DNA of 64,000 nt from contig NZ_CP034118.1 in NCBI RefSeq assembly GCF_003856495.1, positions 600,001-664,000 on the forward strand, given 5' to 3'. How positions within the stretch are numbered: position 1 is the stretch's first letter; each line of letters opens with the position of its first letter. The position numbers and the translations under genes were made by a program. The notes below the pieces were generated by a model. It did no database searches, had not been told where the DNA came from, and saw nothing but the letters and a program-made list of their open reading frames with translations. Shown here in pieces: positions 23,365-31,508 of this stretch. This DNA is from Staphylospora marina. Its GTDB lineage: Bacteria; Bacillota; Bacilli; Thermoactinomycetales; Thermoactinomycetaceae.

Positions 23365-24081
23365 ATGAACATCGGAGGATCCGCGGAAAACCCGGGGGTT
23401 GACGGGAAAAGTTTGGAACGGTTGCAGGCCGTTTTGAACCGCTACTGCCTGGCCGTGACGGGTTCCGATTGGGATGCCGAGGATTTGGCTCAGGACACTT
23501 GGTTGAAAGCGACCGGAACGTTAAGACGAGGGCATGCCAACCCTGAAGCATTTTTGCTCCGAATCGCGAAGAACACATGGATCGACCAAGTGCGGAGAAA
23601 AGCGGTTTTGGCCCGGATTTTGAACCGGGAGAGGCCGAAAGAAGCGCTGCCGGATCATGGGTCGTTTGAAATCGAGTGGATGTTCCAAGCCTTGATGAAG
23701 CATTTGTCGCCCTTGCAGCGAACGGTGTTTTTGCTGAGGGATGTTTTCGGATATTCCAGTGCGGAGACGGCCGAATGGCTCGATACGACGGAGGGAGCGG
23801 TGAAAGCGGCTCTTCGTCGGGCACGCCGGTCTCTGGCGGCCGTCAGGGATGAACTGGAAAAAGGCACGCTTCCGATCCCTGAGAAGGAACACGTGAAAGC
23901 TTTTTTGCGAGCGGTTGCGACTGCGTATCAGGAGGGAGAGGTTGCGAGGCTGGTGGAGCTGGTTCTCCGGGACGAAGCGGATCCTGCCATGGTGATCGGA
24001 GTTGTCCAAAGCCGGGCTCTTTGGAAGCCCGAACGGGCAGGGCGTGTCGAACCCGGCCGGTCGACCCGATTGGCGGCTTAG
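23365..24081 (+). CDS. ECF-type sigma-70 family RNA polymerase sigma factor
   Basis: This 238-residue protein has sigma region 2 around residues 20-90 (WDAEDLAQDTWLKA ... PEAFLLRIAKNTWIDQVRR) and region 4 around residues 110-160 (LSPLQRTVFLLRDVFGYSSAETAEWL, TTEGAVKAALRRARR). About 65 residues follow, starting AFLRAVATAYQEGEVARLVEL, which look like the beginning of a SnoaL-like extension but stop early. The neighbour is an NAD-dependent epimerase. ECF41 sigma factors typically pair a SnoaL-like tail with an epimerase or oxidoreductase target gene, so this may be a shortened relative; that is inference. ATG 23365 has GGAGGAGG at ideal spacing. Confidence 0.85.
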   Translation: MNIGGSAENPGVDGKSLERLQAVLNRYCLAVTGSDWDAEDLAQDTWLKATGTLRRGHANPEAFLLRIAKNTWIDQVRRKAVLARILNRERPKEALPDHGSFEIEWMFQALMKHLSPLQRTVFLLRDVFGYSSAETAEWLDTTEGAVKAALRRARRSLAAVRDELEKGTLPIPEKEHVKAFLRAVATAYQEGEVARLVELVLRDEADPAMVIGVVQSRALWKPERAGRVEPGRSTRLAA

Positions 24082-24120
24082 TCCGGTTGAAGGAATTCCA
24101 GACTGTCTTGGGGGGAAGAC

Positions 24121-25164
24121 ATGAAGATTCTCATCATCGGCGGTACCCGTTTCCTGGGCCGATTCATCACCCGCGAGGCCCAAAGACGCGGTCATGAAAT
24201 CACCTTGTTTCACAGAGGTCGGGCAAACCCCGGTCTTTTTCCCGACGTGGAGAACATCTTGGGGGATCGGGTCGAAGCGATCGGGCTTCTCGGGGACAGA
24301 CGCTGGGACAGTGTGATTGACACGTGCGGGTTTGTCCCATGGGCGGTCGCTCCGTCTGTCAGGTACCTGAAAAACCGGACCGAACATTATGTGTTTGTCT
24401 CCAGCATCTCCGTCTACGCCGATTTCAGCCGGATCGGGATCGATGAGAGTTCTCCCGTTGACACCTTGCCGGAGAAGAAAGTGGAGGAACTGGAAAGAGA
24501 GGGCTACGGTCCTTACGGGGAGCATTACGGGGCGATGAAGGCGCTCTGTGAACGCCTGATCGACCGGGAAATGCCGGGCAGAGCGTTGCACGTTCGTTCC
24601 GGTCTGATCGTCGGTCCGCATGATTATATGGATCGCTTCCCCTATTGGATCCACCGCGTGGCCCGGGGAGGAGAAATCTTGGCCCCGGGGCATCCCGGGC
24701 AACCCGTCCAGTGGATCGATGTCAGGGACCTGGCCAACTGGATCCTCGACATGGCGGAACGTCGTCAAACGGGAGTGATGAACGTCACCGGACCCGAAAC
24801 GCCCTTGACGATGGGGCACATACTGGAAGAATGCCGACGCATCGCCGGCAGTGAAGCCGAGTTCACTTGGGTGGACGAGGAGTTTTTGCTGGAGAGACAG
24901 GTGCAACCCTGGACGGAATTGCCGCTGTGGCTTCCGGTGAACAGGGGTTTGAGTGACGGCGAAAAGCCTCCGGTCGGTTTCTTTCGGGTGAACATCGATC
25001 GTGCATTGCAAACCGGCCTGTCCTTTCGCCCGCTGTCCGAAACGATTTCCGATACCCTGCAATGGCTGAACGCGGAGAACAAAGACGCGTTCATCGCGGG
25101 TTTGATCCCGGAGAAAGAACGCCGGTTGCTCAGCGAATGGAATGAGAAAAAAGCTCGGTCCTGA
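24121..25164 (+). CDS. NAD-dependent epimerase/dehydratase (extended SDR)
   Basis: This 347-residue protein has an N-terminal Rossmann fold with the dinucleotide loop GGTRFLG (residues 7-13), the strand YVFVSSISVYADFS, and a YGAMK motif corresponding to the SDR YxxxK catalytic pair. It resembles extended SDR proteins annotated as epimerases or isoflavone-reductase-like; the substrate cannot be told. It lies 39 bases after the sigma factor with GGGGGGAAG upstream of the ATG and is probably cotranscribed. A terminator overlaps its stop region. Confidence 0.85.
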   Translation: MKILIIGGTRFLGRFITREAQRRGHEITLFHRGRANPGLFPDVENILGDRVEAIGLLGDRRWDSVIDTCGFVPWAVAPSVRYLKNRTEHYVFVSSISVYADFSRIGIDESSPVDTLPEKKVEELEREGYGPYGEHYGAMKALCERLIDREMPGRALHVRSGLIVGPHDYMDRFPYWIHRVARGGEILAPGHPGQPVQWIDVRDLANWILDMAERRQTGVMNVTGPETPLTMGHILEECRRIAGSEAEFTWVDEEFLLERQVQPWTELPLWLPVNRGLSDGEKPPVGFFRVNIDRALQTGLSFRPLSETISDTLQWLNAENKDAFIAGLIPEKERRLLSEWNEKKARS

Positions 25165-25182
25165 AACGGGACGGAGCTTTTT
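25146..25182 (+). terminator. Rho-independent terminator
   Basis: AAAAAGCTC pairs with GAGCTTTTT, with inner GTCC/GGAC pairing, at the end of the epimerase gene; TTTTTCG follows. Confidence 0.8.
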
Positions 25183-25298
25183 CGTTTCCATCAAGTTCTT
25201 CGACCTTGTCCGTCTTTATGATCAGTTTTCATTCAGCGTACAGTTTCCGGAGAATCATCGGTCGTGAAAGAGGTATCTGTAAACACCTGTACTCTTGG

Positions 25299-25703
25299 TC
25301 ACAGATTGCATGTATGGTCGGGGTCTGTGGTTGCGTTTTGCCATGTTCCATGGTCCTGCAAAGTACGTTTGATTCCTGAAATGATGAAGTCTGTATGTTT
25401 GTTGAGATCAGAAAGATCGCTGCCTGGTTCTGCGTAAAGAAATGTTCCGTTTCCCTTTTTGACAATTCCGTAGGCTGCCAAGCTTTCATGTGTCTTTTTG
25501 GCATCATCATCCACAAACTCAGTGATGACACCATCTTGAATACCAAGAACATCATAAATGAACGGTTCTGTCGGCATATCGTTTTTATTTCCGTAGAACA
25601 AAATGTATTTGTTGTTATGAAAATCATCCTTGATTCGTTTTACCAGTGGATCCCGTTTTGAATTGGATTGATCCAACAGTTTTTTTTCAATTGCAGTCAC
25701 CAC
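25299..25703 (-). pseudogene. Orphan fragment of an unrecognised protein
   Basis: The minus-strand frame from a GTG pair at 25703/25700 gives about 134 residues with normal protein character (KLLDQSNSKRDPLVKRIKDD, PFIYDVLGIQDGVITEFVDD, THESLAAYGIVKKGNGTFLY). No ribosome site precedes the GTGs, upstream codons read as noise, and the last dozen residues are also of doubtful quality. It is more AT-rich than its neighbours. I read it as an internal piece of a gene brought in and truncated at both ends. I do not recognise the family. Confidence 0.4.
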
Positions 25704-25751
25704 TGAAGAGGCAGAGCAGGGAACAGTCCCGGCGAATCTGAAGGCGGTTTC

Positions 25752-25776
25752 ACCGGGACGGGTTCCCGGTTTTTTG
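25752..25776 (+). terminator. Plus-strand terminator-like hairpin with no obvious plus-strand gene
   Basis: ACCGGGA (25752-25758) pairs with TCCCGGT (25764-25770), followed by TTTTTG. No plus-strand gene is recognised between the epimerase terminator and this point, so what it terminates is unclear. Confidence 0.5.
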
Positions 25777-25818
25777 CGTCTGCACAACCTGAAAGGCGAT
25801 GACGGTGCGGCTTTTCGG

Positions 25819-26304
25819 TCATTCCAGGAGGTCCCAGCCCGTTCCGAGAGACATGGCGATCGGCAGCAGCACACTGCAGGTGATCACCCAGCGCTTGTGG
25901 GTTTCCAGCCAGCCGGTCCGGATGAGGGCTTCTTCCACGGCGAAGAAAATGGCTGCACACGACATGGGAGCGATGAGCGCATGCTCGGTCGGCGCAAAGT
26001 GTTCCGAGTCTTTCAACCAGGCATAAAAGGTCAGTCCGGCCAAGAGGTACAAAAAGAGTCTCAACAGCGAAGGGAACCGGGGCGCCAGCCGTTCCACCAA
26101 CATGTCGATCACGAGCGAGCAAAGGAGACCGTATGTGAACAGATATGCGTAGGAAACCAGCAAAAACAGTGATGTGACAAGATCCTCATCCCAAACGGTT
26201 CGCCCGGGGTCTTGTGCCGGAAACACCATCTGCGTGGCCAGCAGCCATGCCAGCACAAACAATGGGCCCGTATAGAGGGAGGTGATCAGTTTTCTCAGCA
26301 CCAT
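25819..26304 (-). CDS. Hypothetical integral membrane protein
   Basis: This 161-residue protein has about five hydrophobic segments (PLFVLAWLLATQMVF, SLFLLVSYAYLFTYGLLCSLV, LLRLFLYLLAGLTFYAWL, ALIAPMSCAAIFFAVEEALI, WVITCSVLLPIAMSL). I recognise no family. It is a single-gene unit on the minus strand with unusual inverted repeats in its upstream region (26324-26416). Confidence 0.7.
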   Translation of the reverse strand: MVLRKLITSLYTGPLFVLAWLLATQMVFPAQDPGRTVWDEDLVTSLFLLVSYAYLFTYGLLCSLVIDMLVERLAPRFPSLLRLFLYLLAGLTFYAWLKDSEHFAPTEHALIAPMSCAAIFFAVEEALIRTGWLETHKRWVITCSVLLPIAMSLGTGWDLLE

Positions 26305-26323
26305 GTTTCTTCCGACCCTTCCT

Positions 26324-26416
26324 GTCGAACAAAATGGTTTTGTCTATGATTACTTCCTTCCCGAGGGGCCATAATCCTTTTTGTTCGACATGGTTTACTT
26401 TGTCATGGGTGACAAA
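26324..26416. repeat. Two inverted repeats upstream of the membrane-protein gene
   Basis: GTCGAACAAAA (26324-26334) and TTTTGTTCGAC (26379-26389) form an 11-bp inverted repeat with 44 bases between. A second, compact palindrome TTTGTCA-TGGG-TGACAAA lies at 26399-26416 (actual last base 26416). They could be operators for the minus-strand gene or a long cruciform. No regulator for them is identified. Confidence 0.6.
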
Positions 26417-26440
26417 ACAGTCGGATTTTTTGCGGCTGAG

Positions 26441-26848
26441 TCACTGTTTTTTCCGTATGTTCACGGTGAAGCGGACTTCTTTTTGACCGGCGGTTGCCGA
26501 CACCGCATGCCGGGCGGTTTCGTACCCCGGTTTGGAAATCACGAAGTCCCATGAGCCGGGCGGAAGATGCCAGGTGAAGACGCCTTGTTCGTTGGTGTAC
26601 ACCGCGATTTCCGGGACCGGATACGGGCTGGTGTCCCGGGATTCGGGAACGGCCAGGGCCCCGCTGACCGGACGCTGCTCCTCATCCAGAACGGTCCCGA
26701 TGAACGCGACTCGCTCGTTGGAAGCCGGAGGATCGGGAGTTTCCGGCGTGGTGGGTTGTTCTCCCGCGGAGGATCCGCAACCTGACAGAAACAGGGCCAG
26801 CCCCGCCGCCAGGAGTGCGGGAATGCGGAGAAGGACGGGAAGACTCAT
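26441..26848 (-). CDS. Lipoprotein with carboxypeptidase-regulatory-like domain
   Basis: This is a secreted, membrane-anchored protein of 135 residues. The signal peptide MSLPVLLRIPALLAAGLALF ends in the lipobox LSGC. A Pro/Thr-rich linker follows, then a CarboxypepD_reg-like beta-sandwich (VAFIGTVLDEEQRPVSGALA ... YTNEQGVFTWHLPPGSWDFV). Such domains aid adhesion or extracellular structure. Of two nearby ATGs, the one at 26848 has GGAGG at the right distance; the upstream ATG is too close to it. Confidence 0.8.
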   Translation of the reverse strand: MSLPVLLRIPALLAAGLALFLSGCGSSAGEQPTTPETPDPPASNERVAFIGTVLDEEQRPVSGALAVPESRDTSPYPVPEIAVYTNEQGVFTWHLPPGSWDFVISKPGYETARHAVSATAGQKEVRFTVNIRKKQ

Positions 26849-26882
26849 GCTCATGACCTCCCACAAACAGATTCAAATGAAA

Positions 26883-26909
26883 ATCGGAGAGGTGTGCAAC
26901 CTCTCCGAT
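26883..26909 (-). terminator. Terminator of the protease gene
   Basis: An 11-bp perfect stem ATCGGAGAGGT/ACCTCTCCGAT with a 5-base loop. On the minus strand it is followed by TTTTCATTT. Confidence 0.85.
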
Positions 26910-26955
26910 GTTATGGACTTCCGGATTCCCTTCCCGGTTGCGGTCGGGAAACCGA

Positions 26956-27900
26956 TTATTGGGCTTTCCAGGTGTTGAAGTTGTTGTAGACGGTTTGGGT
27001 GATCCGGGTTCCGCGGTTGTACGGGTTGCCGCCGTAGACGCCGTTGGTGTGGACGGCGATGCTGCAGGGGCCGCCGCAGGAAGAATGATAGGATTCATAG
27101 ACCGGAGAACCGGATTGACCGCCGTAGGTGTCGTTGGCGTAATGCAGTTTCAGCGTGTAGGTTTCACGGATTTGATCGGCATGCTGCCATTGGGTGCCGT
27201 AAGCTTTGTCGCCGGGATAGCCGCTGATGTTTTCAGCGATTCCGTTCATGGAACCGGATTGCCAGCGATAGCCGATCCATCCGGTGGAGTTTCCGATGTC
27301 TTTGTCCAGTTTGATGGCTGCATAGTCATAGTTGGTGTCCCCGTTTTGGACCCAACCGCTCACGGAGAAGAAGTTGACGGCGTTGGCATAGCCGTACGGA
27401 GTGCTGCTGCCGTTACGTCCCGGATACACTTTTGCCCAGGATGCCCAGCGGCGGGTGCCGGGATCGTAGACGCAATGTCCGGCGGTGGCAACGGTGCGCG
27501 GACCGATCATCCAGCCGGTGCAGCCGCCGATGTCACTTTCAATGTGAGCGATGGCCCGGTACGGGAATGCGGTGGTATTGGTCACTTGGGTCCGTTGGTC
27601 GGTGCCGATCACGGATTGGGTGCCCACCGTTCCCGTTCCTGCGGGATTGACTCTGTTGAAAGTCGGTTGGGATGCGGAAACTTGTTGGCCGGTTCCTTCA
27701 TAGGCGAGAGAAGCGCCACCGTCGCTGAAGGTTTTGATTCCTGCAGGTTTGACGGAAGTATTGACGGTTCCGTATTTTGCCACGGGAGTATGCGGATCGA
27801 TCTTGGCCGCGGAAGCGGTGGAAACCGGAGACCATCCCGCCAGCGGCAGGGAAGCCAATGCCGCAAACAGGAAAGCGGTCGAGATTTTGCGGAACTTCAT
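26956..27900 (-). CDS. Secreted V8-like (glutamyl endopeptidase type) serine protease
   Basis: This 314-residue preproprotein is exported and probably processed. The signal peptide spans about residues 1-31 (LFAALASLPL ... TASA). A propeptide of about 75 residues precedes the mature chymotrypsin-fold domain. Catalytic triad: H142 (TVATAGHC), D192 (TNYDYAAI) and S263 (GGQSGSPVY). Cys127 and Cys143, and Cys275 and Cys279, are likely disulfide pairs. The family includes Staphylococcus V8 and Bacillus Glu-specific proteases; Glu specificity itself is inferred. It has its own promoter and terminator. AAGGGGG precedes the ATG. Confidence 0.93.
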   Translation of the reverse strand: MKFRKISTAFLFAALASLPLAGWSPVSTASAAKIDPHTPVAKYGTVNTSVKPAGIKTFSDGGASLAYEGTGQQVSASQPTFNRVNPAGTGTVGTQSVIGTDQRTQVTNTTAFPYRAIAHIESDIGGCTGWMIGPRTVATAGHCVYDPGTRRWASWAKVYPGRNGSSTPYGYANAVNFFSVSGWVQNGDTNYDYAAIKLDKDIGNSTGWIGYRWQSGSMNGIAENISGYPGDKAYGTQWQHADQIRETYTLKLHYANDTYGGQSGSPVYESYHSSCGGPCSIAVHTNGVYGGNPYNRGTRITQTVYNNFNTWKAQ

Positions 27901-27940
27901 TTGCTGTTACCCCCTTCGATGATGTGGTGTTCCTACGAGA

Positions 27941-27969
27941 ATTATAAATTGCAATAATACTCTAGACAA
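27941..27969 (-). promoter_or_regulatory. Promoter of the protease gene
   Basis: On the minus strand TTGTCT (27969-27964), a 17-base spacer and TATAAT (27946-27941) form a good sigma-A promoter about 40 bases before the protease ATG. Confidence 0.75.
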
Positions 27970-28174
27970 CAAAAATTTTAAGCCAATTTTGAATCGGATG
28001 ACCAGATTTGGGATTGTTTCGCAGGTATTTTCAAGAAACTGGAATGGATATCGTGATTTTTGAAAACGGTTTCCCAAAACGGCACGAAGAATCTTGGTGA
28101 GTTGGAAACGGGGGCAACGGGCATCCGGGGGATGCAAGCGGGAGACTTTTTTCAGATACGGGATGAATGAATGA
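27970..28174. other. Intergenic region, small hairpin only
   Basis: I see no gene here. GCATCC (28121-28126) and GGATGC (28130-28135) form a small hairpin, and a TTTTTT run follows 13 bases later, too far for a classical terminator. Confidence 0.4.
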
Positions 28175-28211
28175 TTTACTTTTAATGAGTATTAGATTAT
28201 AATGATTATAA
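28175..28211 (+). promoter_or_regulatory. PfeT promoter with a perfect PerR box
   Basis: TTTACT (28175-28180), a 17-base spacer and TATAAT (28198-28203) form the promoter. The 15-bp sequence TTATAATGATTATAA (28197-28211) is a perfect match to the PerR operator consensus TTATAATNATTATAA and covers the -10 region. PerR with Fe or Mn would block transcription; peroxide would release it. Confidence 0.85.
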
Positions 28212-28351
28212 AAATGTTGCCCTGACAAAACAATGTTGGTGTCAATCAAAAATGAGAATCATGTTCAATGGCGTGCGGCTCCGAAGGGAGTCGCATGTTC
28301 CGTTTTGAGGGGTTTGAAAATGATGATGATTCTCAGCCGGAGGTGGCAAGC

Positions 28352-30271
28352 ATGCAATCCGCGTTGATGTGGGAAGGAGAACATTCCGCGATGCGGGAAG
28401 AGAAAACGGCCGGATTTTTCCGGGAGGTGGCAACACGCCATGGGGAAATGGCGGCGTCGGTGATGTGCGGCCTGTTGCTGGGGGCGGCCTGGTGGCTGGA
28501 GGGGACGACCATGTCGCTGTGGTTGTACCTGCTGGCGATGGGAATCGGCGGATTTGCCAAGGCACGGGAAGGAATCGGGACGTTGGTGAAAGAACGGGAG
28601 CTGGATGTGAATCTGCTGATGTTTCTGGCTGCGGGTGGGGCGGCCCTGATCGGGTATTGGACGGAAGCCGCGATGCTGGTGCTGATTTTCTCCGTCAGCG
28701 GTGCGCTGGAAACGTACGCCAACGCCAGGAGCGAACGGGATCTGTCCTCGCTGTTGGCCATGCAGCCGGATACGGCGAGACTGGTGGTCGAATCCGGAGA
28801 GGAACGGATCGTGGACGTTTCCGACTTGGAGAAGGGAGACCGGGTTCTGGTGAAGCCGGGGGAGCGCATCCCTGCGGACGGCCGGGTGCTTGAAGGGGTT
28901 TCCGCCGTTCATCAGGCGGCCATCACGGGGGAACCGTTGCCGATGGACAAAAAAACGGGAGATGAAGTGTTTGCCGGCACGATCAACGGCGAAGGAGCGC
29001 TGCTCATTGAAGTGACCCGCAGGGCGGAGAACAGCCTGATGGCCCGGATCATGAAACGCATTGAAGAAGCGAGGACCCGGGTTCCGCGCAAACAGCGTCA
29101 GCTGCAAAAAGTGGAACGCCTCTATGTGAGAGTGATTCTGCTGGTCACGGTGCTGATCTCGACATTGCCGGTGCTGTTGATCGGTTGGAGCTGGGCGGAA
29201 TCTTTGTACCGGGCGATGGTGTTCCTGGTCGTTGCCTCACCCTGCGCGTTGGTGGCATCGGTGATGCCGGCCGTGTTGTCCGCCATGTCGAACGGGGCGC
29301 GCTCGGGGATCCTGCTGAAAAGCGGCGCTCATCTGGAAACCTTGGCCGAAGTGAAAGCGATCGCGTTTGACAAAACGGGAACGCTCACGGAGGGCAGACC
29401 CCGGGTGACCGACGTGGTGACGTTCGGGGACATGACCGAAGAGGAGTTGCTGCAGGCGGTGGCTTCGGTCGAGCGGATGTCGGAGCACATGATCGGGAAA
29501 GCATTGGTTGAGGAAGCCGTGCAACGGGGACTGACCCCGAGGCATGCGGAACGGGTGACGGCTCATCCGGGGCGGGGCGTCACGGCCCGTCACGAAGGGA
29601 TCCCATGGCGGATCGGCAAACCGAAATGGTTTCAACACTTGGACGAAGAAGTCGGGCAGACCGTCCGGCATCTGGAACGGCAAGGAAAAACGGTGATTTT
29701 GGCTGAAGCGGACGGTCGGATTGTCGGTTGCATCGCCCTGATGGACCGGTTGCGTCCGGAAGCCGCGCGCATGGTGTCAGCGCTCAAAAGGTTGGGCATC
29801 GAGGTGGTCATGCTGACCGGGGACCAGCGGGAAACGGCCTTGTCGGTGGCCCGTGAAGCGGGAATTGAACAAGTTTACGGCGAGCTGTTGCCGGAAGACA
29901 AGGTTCGGATGATCGAAGCGCTGAAACGTCGATACGGGACCGTGGCGATGGTCGGGGACGGGGTGAACGATTCCCCCGCTTTGGCCGCTGCTTCCGCCGG
30001 GATGGCGATGGGGAAGGCCGGGACGGATGTCGCTTTGGAGACGGCCGATCTCGTGCTGATGAACGATGATTTGTCCGGCGTGGTGCGGGCGGTGAAGATT
30101 TCCCGCAGATTGCGAAACGTGGTGCGGCAAAATCTGGTGTTCGCCCTGTCTGTGATCGTTTTCCTGGTGATCGCCAATTTCGCTCAGTCGATGAATTTGC
30201 CCATGGGCGTGATCGGGCATGAAGGAAGCACCATTCTGGTGATTTTGAACGGTCTTCGCCTGCTTCGCTGA
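28352..30271 (+). CDS. pfeT: P1B4-type heavy-metal ATPase, probable PerR-controlled Fe(II) exporter (PfeT/ZosA-like)
   Basis: This 639-residue membrane ATPase has the P-type order: actuator TGEP (ITGEPLPMD), SPC metal motif in a membrane helix (S296-P297-C298), phosphorylation site D340 in DKTGT, and MVGDGVNDSPAL. The last membrane helix carries HEGST near residue 623, the P1B4 signature. No N-terminal heavy-metal-binding domain is present. The PerR box in the promoter supports equivalence to Bacillus subtilis PfeT (formerly ZosA/YkvW), which exports ferrous iron under peroxide stress. The frame is open further upstream, but ATG 28352 has GGAGGTGG and gives a length near that of PfeT. Confidence 0.88.
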   Translation: MQSALMWEGEHSAMREEKTAGFFREVATRHGEMAASVMCGLLLGAAWWLEGTTMSLWLYLLAMGIGGFAKAREGIGTLVKERELDVNLLMFLAAGGAALIGYWTEAAMLVLIFSVSGALETYANARSERDLSSLLAMQPDTARLVVESGEERIVDVSDLEKGDRVLVKPGERIPADGRVLEGVSAVHQAAITGEPLPMDKKTGDEVFAGTINGEGALLIEVTRRAENSLMARIMKRIEEARTRVPRKQRQLQKVERLYVRVILLVTVLISTLPVLLIGWSWAESLYRAMVFLVVASPCALVASVMPAVLSAMSNGARSGILLKSGAHLETLAEVKAIAFDKTGTLTEGRPRVTDVVTFGDMTEEELLQAVASVERMSEHMIGKALVEEAVQRGLTPRHAERVTAHPGRGVTARHEGIPWRIGKPKWFQHLDEEVGQTVRHLERQGKTVILAEADGRIVGCIALMDRLRPEAARMVSALKRLGIEVVMLTGDQRETALSVAREAGIEQVYGELLPEDKVRMIEALKRRYGTVAMVGDGVNDSPALAAASAGMAMGKAGTDVALETADLVLMNDDLSGVVRAVKISRRLRNVVRQNLVFALSVIVFLVIANFAQSMNLPMGVIGHEGSTILVILNGLRLLR

Positions 30272-30374
30272 GGAAATGGCGCCCGATGTTTACCGGCGAA
30301 TCGGGGACGGATTTCATGAGTGATTTCGGAAAAAGGGATCAAGCGGATGCGGGGTGGAACGTCGGAAAAAGACG

Positions 30375-30418
30375 AGGCTCCCGGAAGGATTGGTGAGCAC
30401 TTCCGGGAGCCTGCTTTT
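30375..30418. terminator. Bidirectional terminator
   Basis: AGGCTCCCGGAAG (30375-30387) and CTTCCGGGAGCCT (30400-30412) form a 13-bp stem flanked by T-runs on both strands. It serves pfeT and the convergent methyltransferase gene. Confidence 0.9.
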
Positions 30419-31108
30419 TCAACGGAAATGTTTCCACCACACACCGGCCCATTCGGGGATGCGGACAAGCCCGTTGGTACGGACGGTGTCGGCGAGTTCG
30501 TTCCCGAAGAAGAAACGCATGAGCTCTTCGGCTTCGGCCGGATCGTCGAACCGGTAATCGGTGCGGATGACGGTGCGGGAAAATCCGTAATCCCGTTCCA
30601 GGGCTTCGTAGTATTCGGTCAAGAACGACGGAGGTTGGGGCTTGTCGGTTCCCGTGCCCATGGTTTCGAAGATGATCACGGTTCCGCCGGGCTTCAGCAC
30701 CCTCTCGATTTCCCGCAGGATTCGCGCCAGGTTTTCCTTGTGACCGGGCACATGGGAATGGACCGAATAACAGAGGGTCCAACCGGCCACGACCAGGTCG
30801 GCGCTGCTTGATTCCGCGGGAATGTTTTGGTGGTCGGCAACGAGGGTTTTCCAGTTGGTGAGCCCCGCTTGGCGGAGTTTGGCTGCCGCCACGTCCAGCA
30901 TCGCCCGGGATTGGTCAAGGACCAGAACGGAACGGGCGACCGGAGCGAGCAGGCAGGTGAGCCGGCCGGTTCCCGCTCCAAGATCAATGACGTCCAGTCC
31001 GGAGAAAGGACGGATGTTCTCCAGAACGGACGTCAGGTCCGGTTGTTTGGAAATCATCCGATCATACGTGATCGCCATTTCCGCGTAAATCTTTGCGTGA
31101 TCGGGCAA
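30419..31108 (-). CDS. Class I SAM-dependent methyltransferase
   Basis: This 229-residue cytoplasmic protein has the SAM-binding motif VIDLGAGTGRLTCLL (about residues 40-54), the acidic residue at the end of strand 2 (VLVLDQSRAML), and the motif VLKPGGTVIIFET. The substrate is not evident. The start is TTG 31108 with AGGAGGG upstream. Confidence 0.85.
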   Translation of the reverse strand: MPDHAKIYAEMAITYDRMISKQPDLTSVLENIRPFSGLDVIDLGAGTGRLTCLLAPVARSVLVLDQSRAMLDVAAAKLRQAGLTNWKTLVADHQNIPAESSSADLVVAGWTLCYSVHSHVPGHKENLARILREIERVLKPGGTVIIFETMGTGTDKPQPPSFLTEYYEALERDYGFSRTVIRTDYRFDDPAEAEELMRFFFGNELADTVRTNGLVRIPEWAGVWWKHFR

Positions 31109-31219
31109 GGCGCTTCCCTCCTGACAATGGGTTCGCCTTCAGTCTGCACCCTGACGCGACGGAAAGGTCAAGAGGGAAGTCGGCGGTGAATCGGTCGGAT
31201 GGAACCGAAGGGGTGCCGA

Positions 31220-31435
31220 TCACGGAGTGGCCTTGCCGGTTTTGAGATCCACCTGATGGGGCTTGAAGGAAACCAAACGACCGGAAACGTGGAAAATCCG
31301 GTGCGGTTTCGCATCATATCCTTTTTCCGCAATCAGGGCCAGGCCTTTGTCACGAGCTTCCTGGTCGGAGGAAGCTTCGATTGCTTCGTCGAGCAGAACT
31401 TGTCCGTCCGGTTCGTACACCGTGATATGGTACAT
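31220..31435 (-). CDS. YhzD-like small protein
   Basis: This 71-residue protein begins MYHITVYEPDGQVLLDEAIE and continues with EARDKGLALIAEKGYDAKPH and a short basic tail. The pattern fits the YhzD family of Bacillales, whose function is unknown. GAGGTGA precedes the ATG. A PerR-like half box lies in its promoter region. Confidence 0.65.
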   Translation of the reverse strand: MYHITVYEPDGQVLLDEAIEASSDQEARDKGLALIAEKGYDAKPHRIFHVSGRLVSFKPHQVDLKTGKATP

Positions 31436-31462
31436 GTGTTCACCTCGTGAATGAAAATATTC

Positions 31463-31477
31463 GTTTTATTATTATAA
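31463..31477 (-). promoter_or_regulatory. Imperfect PerR/Fur-like box and -10 upstream of the yhzD-like gene
   Basis: The 15-mer ending in a perfect ATTATAA half (31471-31477) matches 11 of 14 defined positions of the PerR consensus. The same bases contain a minus-strand TATAAT. AT-rich sequence makes a chance match quite possible. Confidence 0.3.
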
Positions 31478-31508
31478 ATCATTCTTATGAGATTTTCTTT
31501 GGACAAGC

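Noticed and set aside
23521-25194. 557-residue minus-strand ORF
   Set aside because: Antisense to the sigma factor and epimerase genes; composition shows no protein family and it has no start signal.
26908-27957. 349-residue plus-strand ORF
   Set aside because: Antisense shadow of the V8-like protease, which has a full catalytic triad, promoter and terminator.
28268-28351. Upstream start of the P-type ATPase
   Set aside because: Weak or badly spaced ribosome sites; the ATG at 28352 has GGAGGTGG and gives the PfeT length.
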